In this document: positions 9,716-17,741 of the stretch, in pieces
Layout of the letters: each line of letters starts with the position of its first letter
Position numbering within the stretch: position 1 is the stretch's first letter
From: Nitrosospira sp. Nsp14
GTDB taxonomy: Bacteria > Pseudomonadota > Gammaproteobacteria > Burkholderiales > Nitrosomonadaceae
Direction: 5' to 3'
NCBI RefSeq assembly: GCF_900113575.1
Contig: NZ_FOPV01000001.1
Span: 186,001-250,000, forward strand
DNA length: 64,000 nt
Notes under the pieces: model-generated
Seen by the model: only the letters and a program-made list of their open reading frames with translations
The model's database searches: none
What the model was told of the DNA's origin: nothing
Made by a program: the position numbers and the translations under genes

Positions 9716-9740
9716 AAAAAAACGCCCACCGAGGTGGGCG
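9716..9740 (-). terminator. Intrinsic terminator of second PEP-CTERM gene
   Basis: On the minus strand CGCCCACC pairs with GGTGGGCG and is followed directly by seven T residues (the A run at 9716-9722). It lies about 40 nt after the stop of the gene ending at 9777. Confidence 0.85.
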
Positions 9741-9776
9741 TAGGTGTTTTTGCCTAAGTTCGCGTGGAGGCGATGA

Positions 9777-10631
9777 TTATGCCTTGCGGCGGCGATAAGC
9801 TGCGCCAAATCCAAGAAGTCCGACCCCGACAAGTGCAAGCATACCCGGCTCTGGAACCTGGGCAATCTCGGTAGCGCCGCGAAGGTTTGCGGTTCCTTCA
9901 AAACACCAGGCTCCTGAGGCAGCTGTTCCATCTTGACAGCCGTTGGAGAAGCCTCCAGATACATCGTTGGGATTCAGTACGTTATTGTTAAAGGATGACG
10001 TGAGTGCGATATCTGTTGAACCACCCGCTGCGTCTAAAACACCGTTCGCGTTGAGAAAGTTGATCACCGTTGCGTCTCCCGGGCCCGACACGTCAAATAA
10101 GCCGAAGCTCGCCCCGCTCAGCGTTGCGCCAGTGAAGAGCCCGACAGCGTTAAGAACTGCGGACGGGTCAGCGGTACCTCCCAAGTTATTGTGACCGTTC
10201 AAGGTTACCCATGGATTTCCACCATTGAGCGCCTGAATTGTCGTGAGATTGGTCGGCGAATTTTGAGCCAGCAAATTCAGAGGTGCCGCATCGGTGAAAA
10301 AGACTGAAACAGTCGTGCTGGTGAATTCCACGGAACTCGGGGAAAAGTTTTGTGAATTGTTAAAGTTCGCGACATAAAACAGCCCGCAATTGCCGGTTCC
10401 GTCAGCGCAATAGGTATTGTCGCCGTTAACGGTAGTAATGAAACCGTAGGCGGTCGCATTTTGTCCATTCCCGGTTATAAGGGTTTGCGCAAGCGTGGCA
10501 GTTTCCAGATGAGTACGAGTGGGATCCGCACCCAGCGCTCCGAAATCGACCCCCCCCACAATCACGGCTGATGCTGGAGCGGATGCTGCAATTCCCACTG
10601 CGGCAAGAAGTGTAGTTATCGTCTTGTTCAT
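9777..10631 (-). CDS. PEP-CTERM sorting domain protein (paralog)
   Basis: The 284-residue paralog of the 8358-9203 product is alignable along its whole length. It has a signal peptide (MNKTITTLLAA start, ASA cleavage), an Asn/Gly/Thr-rich mature region with the same paired cysteines (NTYCADGTGNCG; NGCQDG and AWCFEG), and a C-terminal VPEPGML, hydrophobic GVGLLGFGAA and RRRKA tail. The start is placed at 10631, with AGGA 8 nt upstream and the same MNKTITTLL start as the paralog; the frame extends 13 codons further without support. It has its own sigma-54 type promoter and its own terminator, so the two copies are separate transcription units. It is presumably an exosortase substrate; the function is unknown. 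Confidence 0.9.
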   Translation of the reverse strand: MNKTITTLLAAVGIAASAPASAVIVGGVDFGALGADPTRTHLETATLAQTLITGNGQNATAYGFITTVNGDNTYCADGTGNCGLFYVANFNNSQNFSPSSVEFTSTTVSVFFTDAAPLNLLAQNSPTNLTTIQALNGGNPWVTLNGHNNLGGTADPSAVLNAVGLFTGATLSGASFGLFDVSGPGDATVINFLNANGVLDAAGGSTDIALTSSFNNNVLNPNDVSGGFSNGCQDGTAASGAWCFEGTANLRGATEIAQVPEPGMLALVGVGLLGFGAAYRRRKA

Positions 10632-10704
10632 ATCGAAAATCCTAAAAAGTTGAAGAAAAACCCAGCGCATCCGTTCAATGTTTCACCGATACTCCACTAG
10701 ATCG

Positions 10705-10723
10705 AAGCAAGCTTTGTGCCGAA
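10705..10723 (-). promoter_or_regulatory. Sigma-54 (-24/-12) promoter of second PEP-CTERM gene
   Basis: On the minus strand TCGGCACAAAGCTTGCTT has GG and GC separated by exactly 10 nt (GG at 10720-10719, GC at 10708-10707). The predicted start near 10695 gives a leader of about 64 nt before the ATG at 10631, almost the same geometry as the first paralog. Confidence 0.72.
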
Positions 10724-10841
10724 ATAAGCATGGGTCCGGCAAGCCGTTGCCCCAAAAGAACTATTCACCGATCCTGTTATAGTCTTAAGGGATAGCGTTT
10801 CCTAATATGTAAAAATTCTCGACAAAAATGGGTTTTGTAGG

Positions 10842-11831
10842 CTATTTGGCGGCATTCAGGCTTTCCCTCATCGCATCGCCGTAAAGTTTGTGGATAAAAG
10901 TGGTGGGATGCATCATGTCCCAGAAAGCAAAATGTGGAGGATCCGTTTCGGCACTGAAATCAACGTCCGGACAGGTAGAGGGATCGACTACGAAGCACTC
11001 TGAGGCTCCTATTCCCGGAACCAGATATTCCAGCGCGGGCGGAGCGATGGTGACCTTCTGTGTATCGCTCAGCAAGTTTTGCGACAGGGTAAAAAGGTCC
11101 ACGTGAAAAATTTGGATTCCCCGTAGCCGGGGTCTCAGCTGATTCAGTGCCTCAGCCAGAAGCGCGTTGTGGGTCTGGGTAAGCGCCAGGAATTGGGCGG
11201 GACCTCCCTCAGTCACCTGAACCATAGGAGTCAAGCCCAAATCGGGGAGGTTGGGTATGAGGAAGTCCCGCGCGCCCAGCGAATAGAGCGTTTGTATGGC
11301 TTTCACAATGTTTATGATCACTTCACCGGGCTGCTCCGTCCTTCCCATAAGGTAATCATTTGCCCCGGTCCAGACCACATACAGCTTAGTTTTTGGCTGC
11401 TTGCCCTTCAAGGCTTTCCGGTATAGCTCTATCTGACCCAGTACCCCAGGCACGAAAAGTCCGCCGGGCATCTGGTTGAGATATCCTGACGTCGAGCCGC
11501 CAAATGCAAAACTGATTCCCCCGGTCAACGCCATACTTGGGTTGGACAGAAAAGGCACAAGCGCTGCATCGGGACGCAATTGGCGCCAGAGATACTCAGC
11601 CGCCACCGGGCCGTTCGAGAACCGACCCTGATAGTAAGTTTTGTGGGGGCTTTCTGAAGGCGGTAGCGGTGGATCGAGTTTTTGAAGCTTCATCAGGAAA
11701 AGGTCATTCCCCGTATCGGACAAACTGTCGCCGAACACGTAGAAAGCCTCGTATTTAGGGGTGGCCGCCAAAACGGGGGGTAGCACAAAGACAGCTGCCA
11801 GAAGGAAACCGACGCTGATTATCTTTCTCAT
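10842..11831 (-). CDS. GDSL-type secreted esterase/lipase
   Basis: The 329-residue SGNH hydrolase has a signal peptide at about residues 1-23 (MRKI, hydrophobic core, VLAA). All family blocks are visible: block I YVFGDSLSDTGND with nucleophile Ser36, block II near SFAFGGSTSG, block III WTGANDY, and block V DMMHPTTF with the catalytic Asp/His pair. It resembles secreted phospholipase/lecithinase-like members. It lies between the PEP-CTERM pair and the FeeM-type acyltransferase on the same strand but with large gaps, so separate transcription is likely. The substrate (phospholipid, ester or acylated polysaccharide) cannot be decided. Confidence 0.88.
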   Translation of the reverse strand: MRKIISVGFLLAAVFVLPPVLAATPKYEAFYVFGDSLSDTGNDLFLMKLQKLDPPLPPSESPHKTYYQGRFSNGPVAAEYLWRQLRPDAALVPFLSNPSMALTGGISFAFGGSTSGYLNQMPGGLFVPGVLGQIELYRKALKGKQPKTKLYVVWTGANDYLMGRTEQPGEVIINIVKAIQTLYSLGARDFLIPNLPDLGLTPMVQVTEGGPAQFLALTQTHNALLAEALNQLRPRLRGIQIFHVDLFTLSQNLLSDTQKVTIAPPALEYLVPGIGASECFVVDPSTCPDVDFSAETDPPHFAFWDMMHPTTFIHKLYGDAMRESLNAAK

Positions 11832-12172
11832 TCTTAGACTCCGTGTTATTCGCTTAAATCATTCTTTGTAATTCTCTCCATTAACCTTAAGCGAACAGTC
11901 AATGTTCGCCCGACAAGTATAGCGCACGCCCAAAACCTTGCGCCAAGCATTAAGGGGTGGCGACACTTGTCGGATTTTGTCACCCCCGTATGGGGCGACG
12001 GCTAGCGGGTGTCGTGCTGATCTACCGGATTTCCTTATTCAAGCTGGCGCCTGAGGCGAGGAAATGAAAATCCGGTATTTGTAAAAAGGCCGAAGTGTTC
12101 GTGAGGGAATGCCATCGGATGCATGGCGTGCGTCTGATACACACGATGGCATTAGAACATAGGCGGTGCCGG
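11832..12172. other. Intergenic region upstream of GDSL gene
   Basis: About 340 nt. The 100 nt next to the GDSL gene hold a likely -10 element (TATACT on the minus strand, 11916-11921) and a palindrome at 11891-11909. The remaining sequence up to the acyltransferase stop shows nothing I can name. Confidence 0.45.
11891..11909. promoter_or_regulatory. Palindromic candidate operator
   Basis: GCGAACA and TGTTCGC form perfect 7-bp arms around a 5-nt spacer. The palindrome starts about 7 nt downstream of a minus-strand TATACT, so it would overlap the transcription start of the GDSL gene. This is where a repressor site would be expected; the regulator is unknown. Confidence 0.45.
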
Positions 12173-12973
12173 TCAGCTATTATGTCGCTGAAGTCTGCTC
12201 GCTAATCCTTTTTCCTCATGCTTCGAAAAAAAATAAGGATAGAGGGATTTTTCGCTGGATCTGCAGGAACCTGCCAACGAAGAAATCTGGGCATTTACGT
12301 AATCCAACTCCAGGTGCATCAATACTGCGGGGGCCTGTACCCGTCGGCACGATCGTTCTTCCCCGATCTGGGCGAGTCCGAGCATCCGGCGGTAAAAACC
12401 CGCGTGACGCGGGTTTACTTCAATAAACAGGTCGGTGGCTTTATGAATCCTATGCCCGTAGATATATGCCAGGTGGAACAGTGAAGCGAGAATCTCCTTG
12501 GAACTGTACTGAGGATCTACTGCAAGCTTGGTGAGTTCGCAAAGCTTTCGGCCTTCCCGGCGAAACTCGTTAACTTCGTCAAAGTAAAGTTCATCGGCCG
12601 ACAGACCTTCGTCCGAGTCCAGTCCCAATGTGAGCGTACCCACCAGGCGTCGCCCGATTGTTGCTTCAAGCGTAAGCCGATTCGGGTTGTGGGATGACAC
12701 AACCACGTTCTCGGTTTCGTAGCCTCGCCACGAATACATGCGCTTGATTAGCGCCCCGACCTCAGTGCGAAGCCCTGGGGAAGCGTTAAGACTGATGCTA
12801 AAGTCTCCTCGCTTGAGAAAACATGCATCCCCCGGTCCTTTCTCAAGAAAATCCGGCACCTTTATGCGGGCCGGGGGCACGGGCCCTGCAATATTACGTG
12901 TTCCATTCGTTCCGGCAGATGCGGGCCGATGGACTCGATCGGCGCGCCTATTCTCGTCGTTGTGTAATTGCAT
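12173..12973 (-). CDS. FeeM-type N-acyl amino acid synthase
   Basis: The 266-residue protein has a GNAT-like acyltransferase core of the kind seen in N-acyl amino acid synthases (FeeM) and acyl-homoserine lactone synthases. Conserved stretches include RRLVGTLTLGLDSDEGL, LCELTKLAVDPQYSSKE, LASLFHLAYIYGH, LFIEVNPRHAGFYRRMLG and a late APAVLMHLEL. Such enzymes take an acyl group from acyl-ACP and attach it to an amino acid. In exosortase-containing Proteobacteria these genes often lie near PEP-CTERM genes, as here. The first 50 residues are Arg/Pro/Gly-rich and unlike the family, so the true start may be internal. The amino acid and chain length are unknown. Confidence 0.78.
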   Translation of the reverse strand: MQLHNDENRRADRVHRPASAGTNGTRNIAGPVPPARIKVPDFLEKGPGDACFLKRGDFSISLNASPGLRTEVGALIKRMYSWRGYETENVVVSSHNPNRLTLEATIGRRLVGTLTLGLDSDEGLSADELYFDEVNEFRREGRKLCELTKLAVDPQYSSKEILASLFHLAYIYGHRIHKATDLFIEVNPRHAGFYRRMLGLAQIGEERSCRRVQAPAVLMHLELDYVNAQISSLAGSCRSSEKSLYPYFFSKHEEKGLASRLQRHNS

Positions 12974-13559
12974 GGGAAGTATCTAGAAAACTAGTTAAGT
13001 TGGTTGAGATGCGAATAGACTTGGCAACTTAAGGTATAGGAAACGCGTCCTGCAGGAATTTTTATGCATCAGTTTGAACCTCGTATATTTCGATCAGTCA
13101 AACCGACGAAGGACAGCGGTCTGGTTATCTATAATGCAAGCAGAGCATAGCAACTTAAGAAGGAAAAAATCGTTTATTACCATTAAGCACAAACTATGCC
13201 AGTAATGTATCCCTTTAAAAGCAAGTTCTTAGCCTTTAAATTCTGAGGGGGGGCTGTCGCCAAACTCGACCATATTTTCACAGTTTCCCTATAACTAACT
13301 GTCGTTACTGGCTTTTTATTGTCTCCAAAAGGAGACAATATTGGGGGTCATGTTTGAAAGGATTGCAGGACGTTGCGGGATGTTTGGATGTCGGAGGAAG
13401 TGAGGTTCAGCTTCCTGCGCCAGGCTTCGTTAAGCCGCTTTCATTTGCGTACTTTCTGGGGAGGGATACCGGCTCCCAAGGCAGCACTAACTTTCCAATA
13501 TTGAAAGGTCGTTCCTCGACGCCACCTTACCCCCGAAAGGAAACCCAGACAATTCCGGT
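12974..13559. other. Intergenic region with palindrome
   Basis: About 586 nt between two minus-strand genes. It holds a 24-bp palindrome at 13317-13340. The region near 12974-13200 is AT-rich and probably carries the promoter of the acyltransferase gene. I see no supportable coding sequence or RNA gene. Confidence 0.5.
13317..13340. repeat. Perfect 10-bp inverted repeat
   Basis: TATTGTCTCC and GGAGACAATA flank an AAAA spacer. Neither strand has a T-run after the hairpin, so it does not look like an intrinsic terminator; a dimeric repressor site is more likely. No regulator gene lies beside it. Confidence 0.6.
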
Positions 13560-14372
13560 TTACTGATGCGCTCGCACCCAATCCCGCCATTGCAAGAAAA
13601 GGTCGGGATCAAGTGCCGCGATGGCGGAACGCTGCCAGAGCGGTTCCGCCCAAAAATCATCCTGATTGAAGCCGCACATATGTCCCCCCGCCTCTTCAAG
13701 AATGAGGCTGCCGGCGGCATAGTCCCACAGTTTTTGTCCCCCATGCAGATACAGATCAAACCGCCCTGCGGCGGTGTAACACCATTCAAGGGCGCACGAA
13801 CCGTAGTTGCGTTGGGAAGAAAAAGGCCGCGCCGGGGAGCAGATCCCCTGGGCAAGTTTTGGACTGAGCCGCTTCAAATCGACATTCGCTATTGCTCCAC
13901 GTAATGCCGGGACGTGTTCCTTTATGGGCAGTCTCTCACCATTAAGGTGCGCCCCCCTGCCTTTCTCAGCGTAAAACATTTCGTCCGAAACAGGGTTATA
14001 AACGACGCCTAAAATACTTCTGCCATGTCTCATCAAGGCAACCGACACGGCAAAATACGGCAGGCCATTGACAAAATTCGTCGTGCCGTCGATGGGGTCC
14101 AGGCACCAAAGCCCTGCATCGCCCGCTTCCCAACGGTCCTTTTGCTCCTGTTCCGTCATTTCCTCTGCGACAACAGGGCCGGGACAAATTACGCGTAGTT
14201 CACGCGACAGCACTTCTTGGGTGACGATATCCGCTTCGGTGAAGAGGCTGCCGTCAGCCTTGCGCTGGCGTGCGACTCTCAGGTAGCGCGGCAGGATTTC
14301 CTGCTGCGCTACCGACTTGACGGCAGCAACGACAGCTTCAAGCACTATTCTGTTCGCCACTTGATGGAGCAC
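13560..14372 (-). CDS. Inositol monophosphatase family phosphatase
   Basis: The 270-residue protein is a metal-dependent sugar/nucleotide phosphatase of the IMPase fold. The metal-binding motifs are present: the EE of VVAEEM, WCLDPIDGTTNFVNG, and LWDYAAGSLILEEAGG near the C terminus. Members include SuhB, CysQ (3'-phosphoadenosine phosphatase) and HisN. The sequence does not clearly single out one; a SuhB-like general phosphatase is the best guess. The start is GTG and overlaps the 3' end of the upstream thioredoxin-like gene by 28 nt, so the two are probably cotranscribed. Confidence 0.85.
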   Translation of the reverse strand: MLHQVANRIVLEAVVAAVKSVAQQEILPRYLRVARQRKADGSLFTEADIVTQEVLSRELRVICPGPVVAEEMTEQEQKDRWEAGDAGLWCLDPIDGTTNFVNGLPYFAVSVALMRHGRSILGVVYNPVSDEMFYAEKGRGAHLNGERLPIKEHVPALRGAIANVDLKRLSPKLAQGICSPARPFSSQRNYGSCALEWCYTAAGRFDLYLHGGQKLWDYAAGSLILEEAGGHMCGFNQDDFWAEPLWQRSAIAALDPDLFLQWRDWVRAHQ

Positions 14373-14902
14373 CCGATACTGGATATCTGCTCCTGCGGGC
14401 CCTGGCCGGTCTTTGCCACTTGCAGCATGCCTTCAAATAAGTCACGTCGCGCATCAGCGGGGGCCGCCTCCTTCCGGGAGGCGTCCAAACGTCCACGGTA
14501 CTGCAATTCAAGTTGGCGATTGAAGCCGAAGAAATCCGGGGTACATACTGCCCCGTAGGCTTTCGCTACTTCCTGGGTTTCATCCCAAACATAGGGGAAT
14601 GTATAGCCATGCTCCTTGGCTACCTTCGCCATGTTATCGAATGAGTCCTCTGGATAGTCGGCAGGATCGTTCGACATGATCGCGATTGCCCCGATACCGG
14701 CGCCGCGTAGTTCGCTCACGTCCCGGATGATGCGTTCGCGGACTGCCTTTACGTATGGGCAGTGGTTGCATATAAACATTACCAATAATCCTTTTTCGCC
14801 TTGCACCGACGCTAGGTTGTAGCGCCGTCCGTCTACCCCCGGCAAATCGAAATCCACCGCCTTCCAACCAAAATCACAAACTGGTGTTTCCAGGCTTGCC
14901 AT
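14345..14902 (-). CDS. Thioredoxin-like (redoxin) protein with CNHCP motif
   Basis: The 185-residue thioredoxin-fold protein is of the AhpC/TSA-redoxin group. It has the active-site motif ICNHCPYVKA (CxxC) near residue 45 and a later DETQEVAKAYGAVCTPDFFGF segment that includes the cis-Pro region. There is no signal peptide, so it is probably cytoplasmic. The start ATG has AGGAG 6 nt upstream. Its 3' end overlaps the phosphatase gene. Proteins with this motif are widespread and mostly uncharacterised; a thiol-disulfide reductase or peroxiredoxin-like role is family-based. Confidence 0.85.
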   Translation of the reverse strand: MASLETPVCDFGWKAVDFDLPGVDGRRYNLASVQGEKGLLVMFICNHCPYVKAVRERIIRDVSELRGAGIGAIAIMSNDPADYPEDSFDNMAKVAKEHGYTFPYVWDETQEVAKAYGAVCTPDFFGFNRQLELQYRGRLDASRKEAAPADARRDLFEGMLQVAKTGQGPQEQISSIGCSIKWRTE

Positions 14903-15055
14903 GTTTTTCTCCTGTGCGAATCACAAACAATCGACCCGTGCCGCCAGATATAATTGAAAGGCGCTTGGCCTTACAACGTATCATTGGCATTGTCGAGACA
15001 GCAATACTATCACGGGAGCCGAGGAATCATTTCTTCCCATCGCCCCTATATATTC

Positions 15056-15823
15056 ATGACGCTCCCTCGCTTTTACTGCCCTGTCGACATCTCCATTGGC
15101 CAGATCATTGAGTTGCCCGCGAGCATCACGCATCACGCCGCGCGCGTACTACGACTCGAACATGGCTCCAAACTGATATTATTCAATGGCCGTGGCGGAG
15201 AGTTCCGGTCAGTTATTGCGCAAATCGGCAGGAATAGCGCAACGGCCTTAATCGAGAAGTATCTGCCTGTAGAGCGCGAGTCCCCGCTTTCGGTTACGCT
15301 GGCTCAGGCGATTAGCTCCAGCGAGAAAATGGACTGGATTGTGCAGAAAGCGGCGGAGCTGGGCGTAAACCGGATTCAGCTCCTGGCAACAAGGCGAAGC
15401 GTCGTCAGGCTTTCAGCCGAGCGGAGCGATAGACGTCTGGACCACCTGCGAAAGGTGGTTATTTCCGCCTGCGAACAGTGCGGGAGAAACCGGGTTCCAG
15501 ACGTTCTGCCACCCGCTCCACTGCTTGACTGGCTTAGTCACCGGCTCAGTGACGTTCAGAATCAGTCTGGCGGAGATCCGCCGAGCTCATGTTTCATGCT
15601 TTCCCCTGCGGGAAAGGAAGGCTTGCGTTATTATTCCGATACTTTCAGGATGACTGCGATAACGTTGCTTGTTGGGCCCGAGGGCGGCTTTGTCCGGGAC
15701 GAAGAGGAAGCTGCTCTGGCCGCCGGGTTTATCCCGTTGAGGTTGGGTCCACGCGTCCTTCGAACGGAAAGCGCCGCATTAGCGGCAGTTGCCGCAATGC
15801 AAGCACTGTGGGGAGATTACTGA
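15056..15823 (+). CDS. rsmE: 16S rRNA (uracil1498-N3)-methyltransferase RsmE
   Basis: This SPOUT-class methyltransferase acts on U1498 of 16S rRNA. The 255-residue product begins MTLPRFYC with a PUA-like N-terminal domain (THHAARVLRLEHG, LFNGRGGEF). The SAM-binding trefoil knot follows, with LAQAISSSEKMDWIVQKAAELG, VISACEQCGRN, LLVGPEGGF and LGPRVLRTESA. These are diagnostic. I prefer ATG 15056 to the frame's earlier starts because RsmE proteins begin MPRFY-like. It is divergent from the thioredoxin-like gene and precedes argA by 100 nt. Confidence 0.92.
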   Translation: MTLPRFYCPVDISIGQIIELPASITHHAARVLRLEHGSKLILFNGRGGEFRSVIAQIGRNSATALIEKYLPVERESPLSVTLAQAISSSEKMDWIVQKAAELGVNRIQLLATRRSVVRLSAERSDRRLDHLRKVVISACEQCGRNRVPDVLPPAPLLDWLSHRLSDVQNQSGGDPPSSCFMLSPAGKEGLRYYSDTFRMTAITLLVGPEGGFVRDEEEAALAAGFIPLRLGPRVLRTESAALAAVAAMQALWGDY

Positions 15824-15923
15824 GCCTGCGGTCCGCTGGCGCTGGTAATTGGTGCAGCGATTTGAAGGATAAGTGGCGCCGCGTGATGCAAACAAAGTTC
15901 AACCGTTCGTTAGGGCAACAACC

Positions 15924-17264
15924 GTGAGATTCGATCATGACTTCGTCACCTGGTTCCGCTCGGTAGCACCTTACGTCAATTCGTTCCGCAATAAAACATT
16001 TGTCGTGGCTTTTGGTGGTGAAGTCGTTGCAGACGGGAAATTTGTAGAGCTCGTTCACGACCTTAATTCGCTCGCAAGCCTGGGCGTGCGGCTGGTTCTG
16101 GTCCATGGGGCGCGTCCACAGATTGAATCCCGGCTAAGCGAACGCAATCTCGAGACCATATATGTAAGAGGAATGCGACTCACCGACGCCGATACGCTGC
16201 AATGCGTAAAGGAATCAATAGGGCGAGTCCGTGTTGAAATCGAGGCATTGCTATCAATGGGGTTGCCCAACTCACCCATGGCAAATGCTGCTATTCGGGT
16301 TGCGAGCGGAAACTTTGTAACAGCGCGTCCGGTAGGGGTGATCGAGGGCGTCGACCTGATGCATACGGGGGAGGTCCGCAAGGTAGATAACGCAGCGATA
16401 CGGGTGCGGCTGGAGCAAGGCGAGCTTGCACTACTTTCGCCATTAGGATATTCACCTACGGGGGAAATATTTAATTTGACGCTGGAAAATGTGGCTGCTG
16501 AAGCGGCGATTGCCCTAAAAGCCGACAAACTCATTTTTTTGATGGATCCGGAGGGCGTTGAAAAAAGGAATCGTAACGGAGCCGAAGCGTTGCTGCTGCC
16601 CGAGCTAACGGTGGCTGAAGGCAAAGCCCTGCTTGAGGAAGCAGCGAGCGAGGCCGTGAGTCTCTCGGAGGATGTTGAGTTATATCTGCCCTTTGCTTTG
16701 CACGCCTGTGAGCGCGGCGTGTCGCGGGTTCACCTCATCAGCCGGCACGTGGATGGCGCGACCCTACTGGAACTATTTACTCACAGCGGTATAGGGACCA
16801 TGATATCGGAAGGTCCACTGCAGAATTTAAGAGATGCAAGGATAGAAGATGTCGGCGCCGTTCTCCAGTTGATAGAACCCCTCGAGGCTGACGGAACCTT
16901 GGTGCGCCGCAACCGCGAATTGCTGGAAATGGAAATTGCGCGCTTTGTGGTCGTCGAACACGACCGCATAATAATCGGGTGCGCCGCGCTCTACCCCTTT
17001 CCTGACGATGATGCGGCCGAACTTGCATGCCTCACGGTGCATCCTGATTATCGCAGTGCAGGATGCGGGGACGCTTTGCTCAGGAACATCGAGGGCAAAG
17101 CAAGATCATTGGGAAGCAAGAAACTGTTCGTGCTGACAACTCGAACTGCGCACTGGTTTGTTGAACACGGATTTGTTGAAACCGGGATAGAGGCATTACC
17201 GAGGGCCAAGCAGGGACTATACAATTATCAGCGCCGGTCGAAGGTGTTCGTCAAGCAGCTTTAG
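15924..17264 (+). CDS. argA: Amino-acid N-acetyltransferase (N-acetylglutamate synthase)
   Basis: ArgA makes N-acetylglutamate, the first step of arginine synthesis. The product has an N-terminal amino-acid-kinase-like domain (FVVAFGGEVVADGKF, LVLVHGARPQIESRL) that in this family binds arginine for feedback inhibition, and a C-terminal GNAT domain (AELACLTVHPDYRSAGCGDALL, ending YNYQRRSKVFVKQL). I place the start at GTG 15924 (about 446 residues, matching the family's roughly 440), with AGGG 8 nt upstream; the frame stays open to a GTG at 15873. It lies between rsmE and yggX on the same strand. Confidence 0.9.
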   Translation: MRFDHDFVTWFRSVAPYVNSFRNKTFVVAFGGEVVADGKFVELVHDLNSLASLGVRLVLVHGARPQIESRLSERNLETIYVRGMRLTDADTLQCVKESIGRVRVEIEALLSMGLPNSPMANAAIRVASGNFVTARPVGVIEGVDLMHTGEVRKVDNAAIRVRLEQGELALLSPLGYSPTGEIFNLTLENVAAEAAIALKADKLIFLMDPEGVEKRNRNGAEALLLPELTVAEGKALLEEAASEAVSLSEDVELYLPFALHACERGVSRVHLISRHVDGATLLELFTHSGIGTMISEGPLQNLRDARIEDVGAVLQLIEPLEADGTLVRRNRELLEMEIARFVVVEHDRIIIGCAALYPFPDDDAAELACLTVHPDYRSAGCGDALLRNIEGKARSLGSKKLFVLTTRTAHWFVEHGFVETGIEALPRAKQGLYNYQRRSKVFVKQL

Positions 17265-17398
17265 CCACTATGATCCCAGAGGTCCCAAAGCGGAGGTCTG
17301 GTGAGGTGGGGGGGCCAAGCCGTGGCGGCCCGACCGCAGGCTAAGGAGAGCTCCATTGCAAGAAAGGATTTCGATCGCTATCTATTGGAGAAAATCTA

Positions 17399-17671
17399 AT
17401 GGCGAGATTGGTAAAATGCATAAAACTGGGGCGGGAAATGGAAGGATTGGATTTTCAGCCCTATCCCGGCGCGCTCGGGAAGCGTATTTTTGATAACGTC
17501 TCGAAGGAAGCCTGGGCGGGGTGGATTAGGCATCAGACAATGCTGGTCAATGAAAACCGCCTGAACCTCGCCGATATCAAGGCCAGAAAATACTTGGCTG
17601 AACAGCTTGAGGCTTATTTCTTCGGCGATGGAGCCGAGCAGCCCTTGGGCTACGTGCCACCAGCGAAGTAA
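17399..17671 (+). CDS. yggX: Oxidative damage/Fe-S trafficking protein YggX
   Basis: The 90-residue protein of the YggX family protects iron-sulfur clusters and labile iron under oxidative stress. The characteristic [20 protein letters not shown] start with the conserved Cys is present, as are [15 protein letters not shown] and a final GYVPP motif. It lies between argA and ppk on the same strand. A purine-rich patch (TTGGAGAAAATCTA) lies just upstream of the ATG. The length is as expected for the family. Confidence 0.95.
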   Translation: MARLVKCIKLGREMEGLDFQPYPGALGKRIFDNVSKEAWAGWIRHQTMLVNENRLNLADIKARKYLAEQLEAYFFGDGAEQPLGYVPPAK

Positions 17672-17741
17672 AGTATCGCAAGATGAATCCCAGCGCTTCA
17701 CTTCTTTCGTCAATCCTGTCCGAACTACCATTTTTATCCCG

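Larger units (their letters stand above)
9204..9776. other. Intergenic region between PEP-CTERM paralogs
   Basis: About 570 nt hold the leader and -24/-12 promoter of the downstream gene (9204-9296), an AT-rich stretch to about 9360, roughly 350 nt with no gene I can support, and the terminator of the upstream paralog at 9716-9740. A 71-codon open frame at 9528-9743 resembles nothing known and runs into the terminator, so I do not call it. Confidence 0.5.

Noticed and set aside
9528-9743. Small open frame between the PEP-CTERM genes
   Set aside because: It runs into a clear terminator of the opposite strand and has no similarity or ribosome-binding site.
13317-13340. Reading the palindrome as an intrinsic terminator
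   Set aside because: Neither strand has a T run after the stem; the T-rich stretch lies before it on the plus strand.
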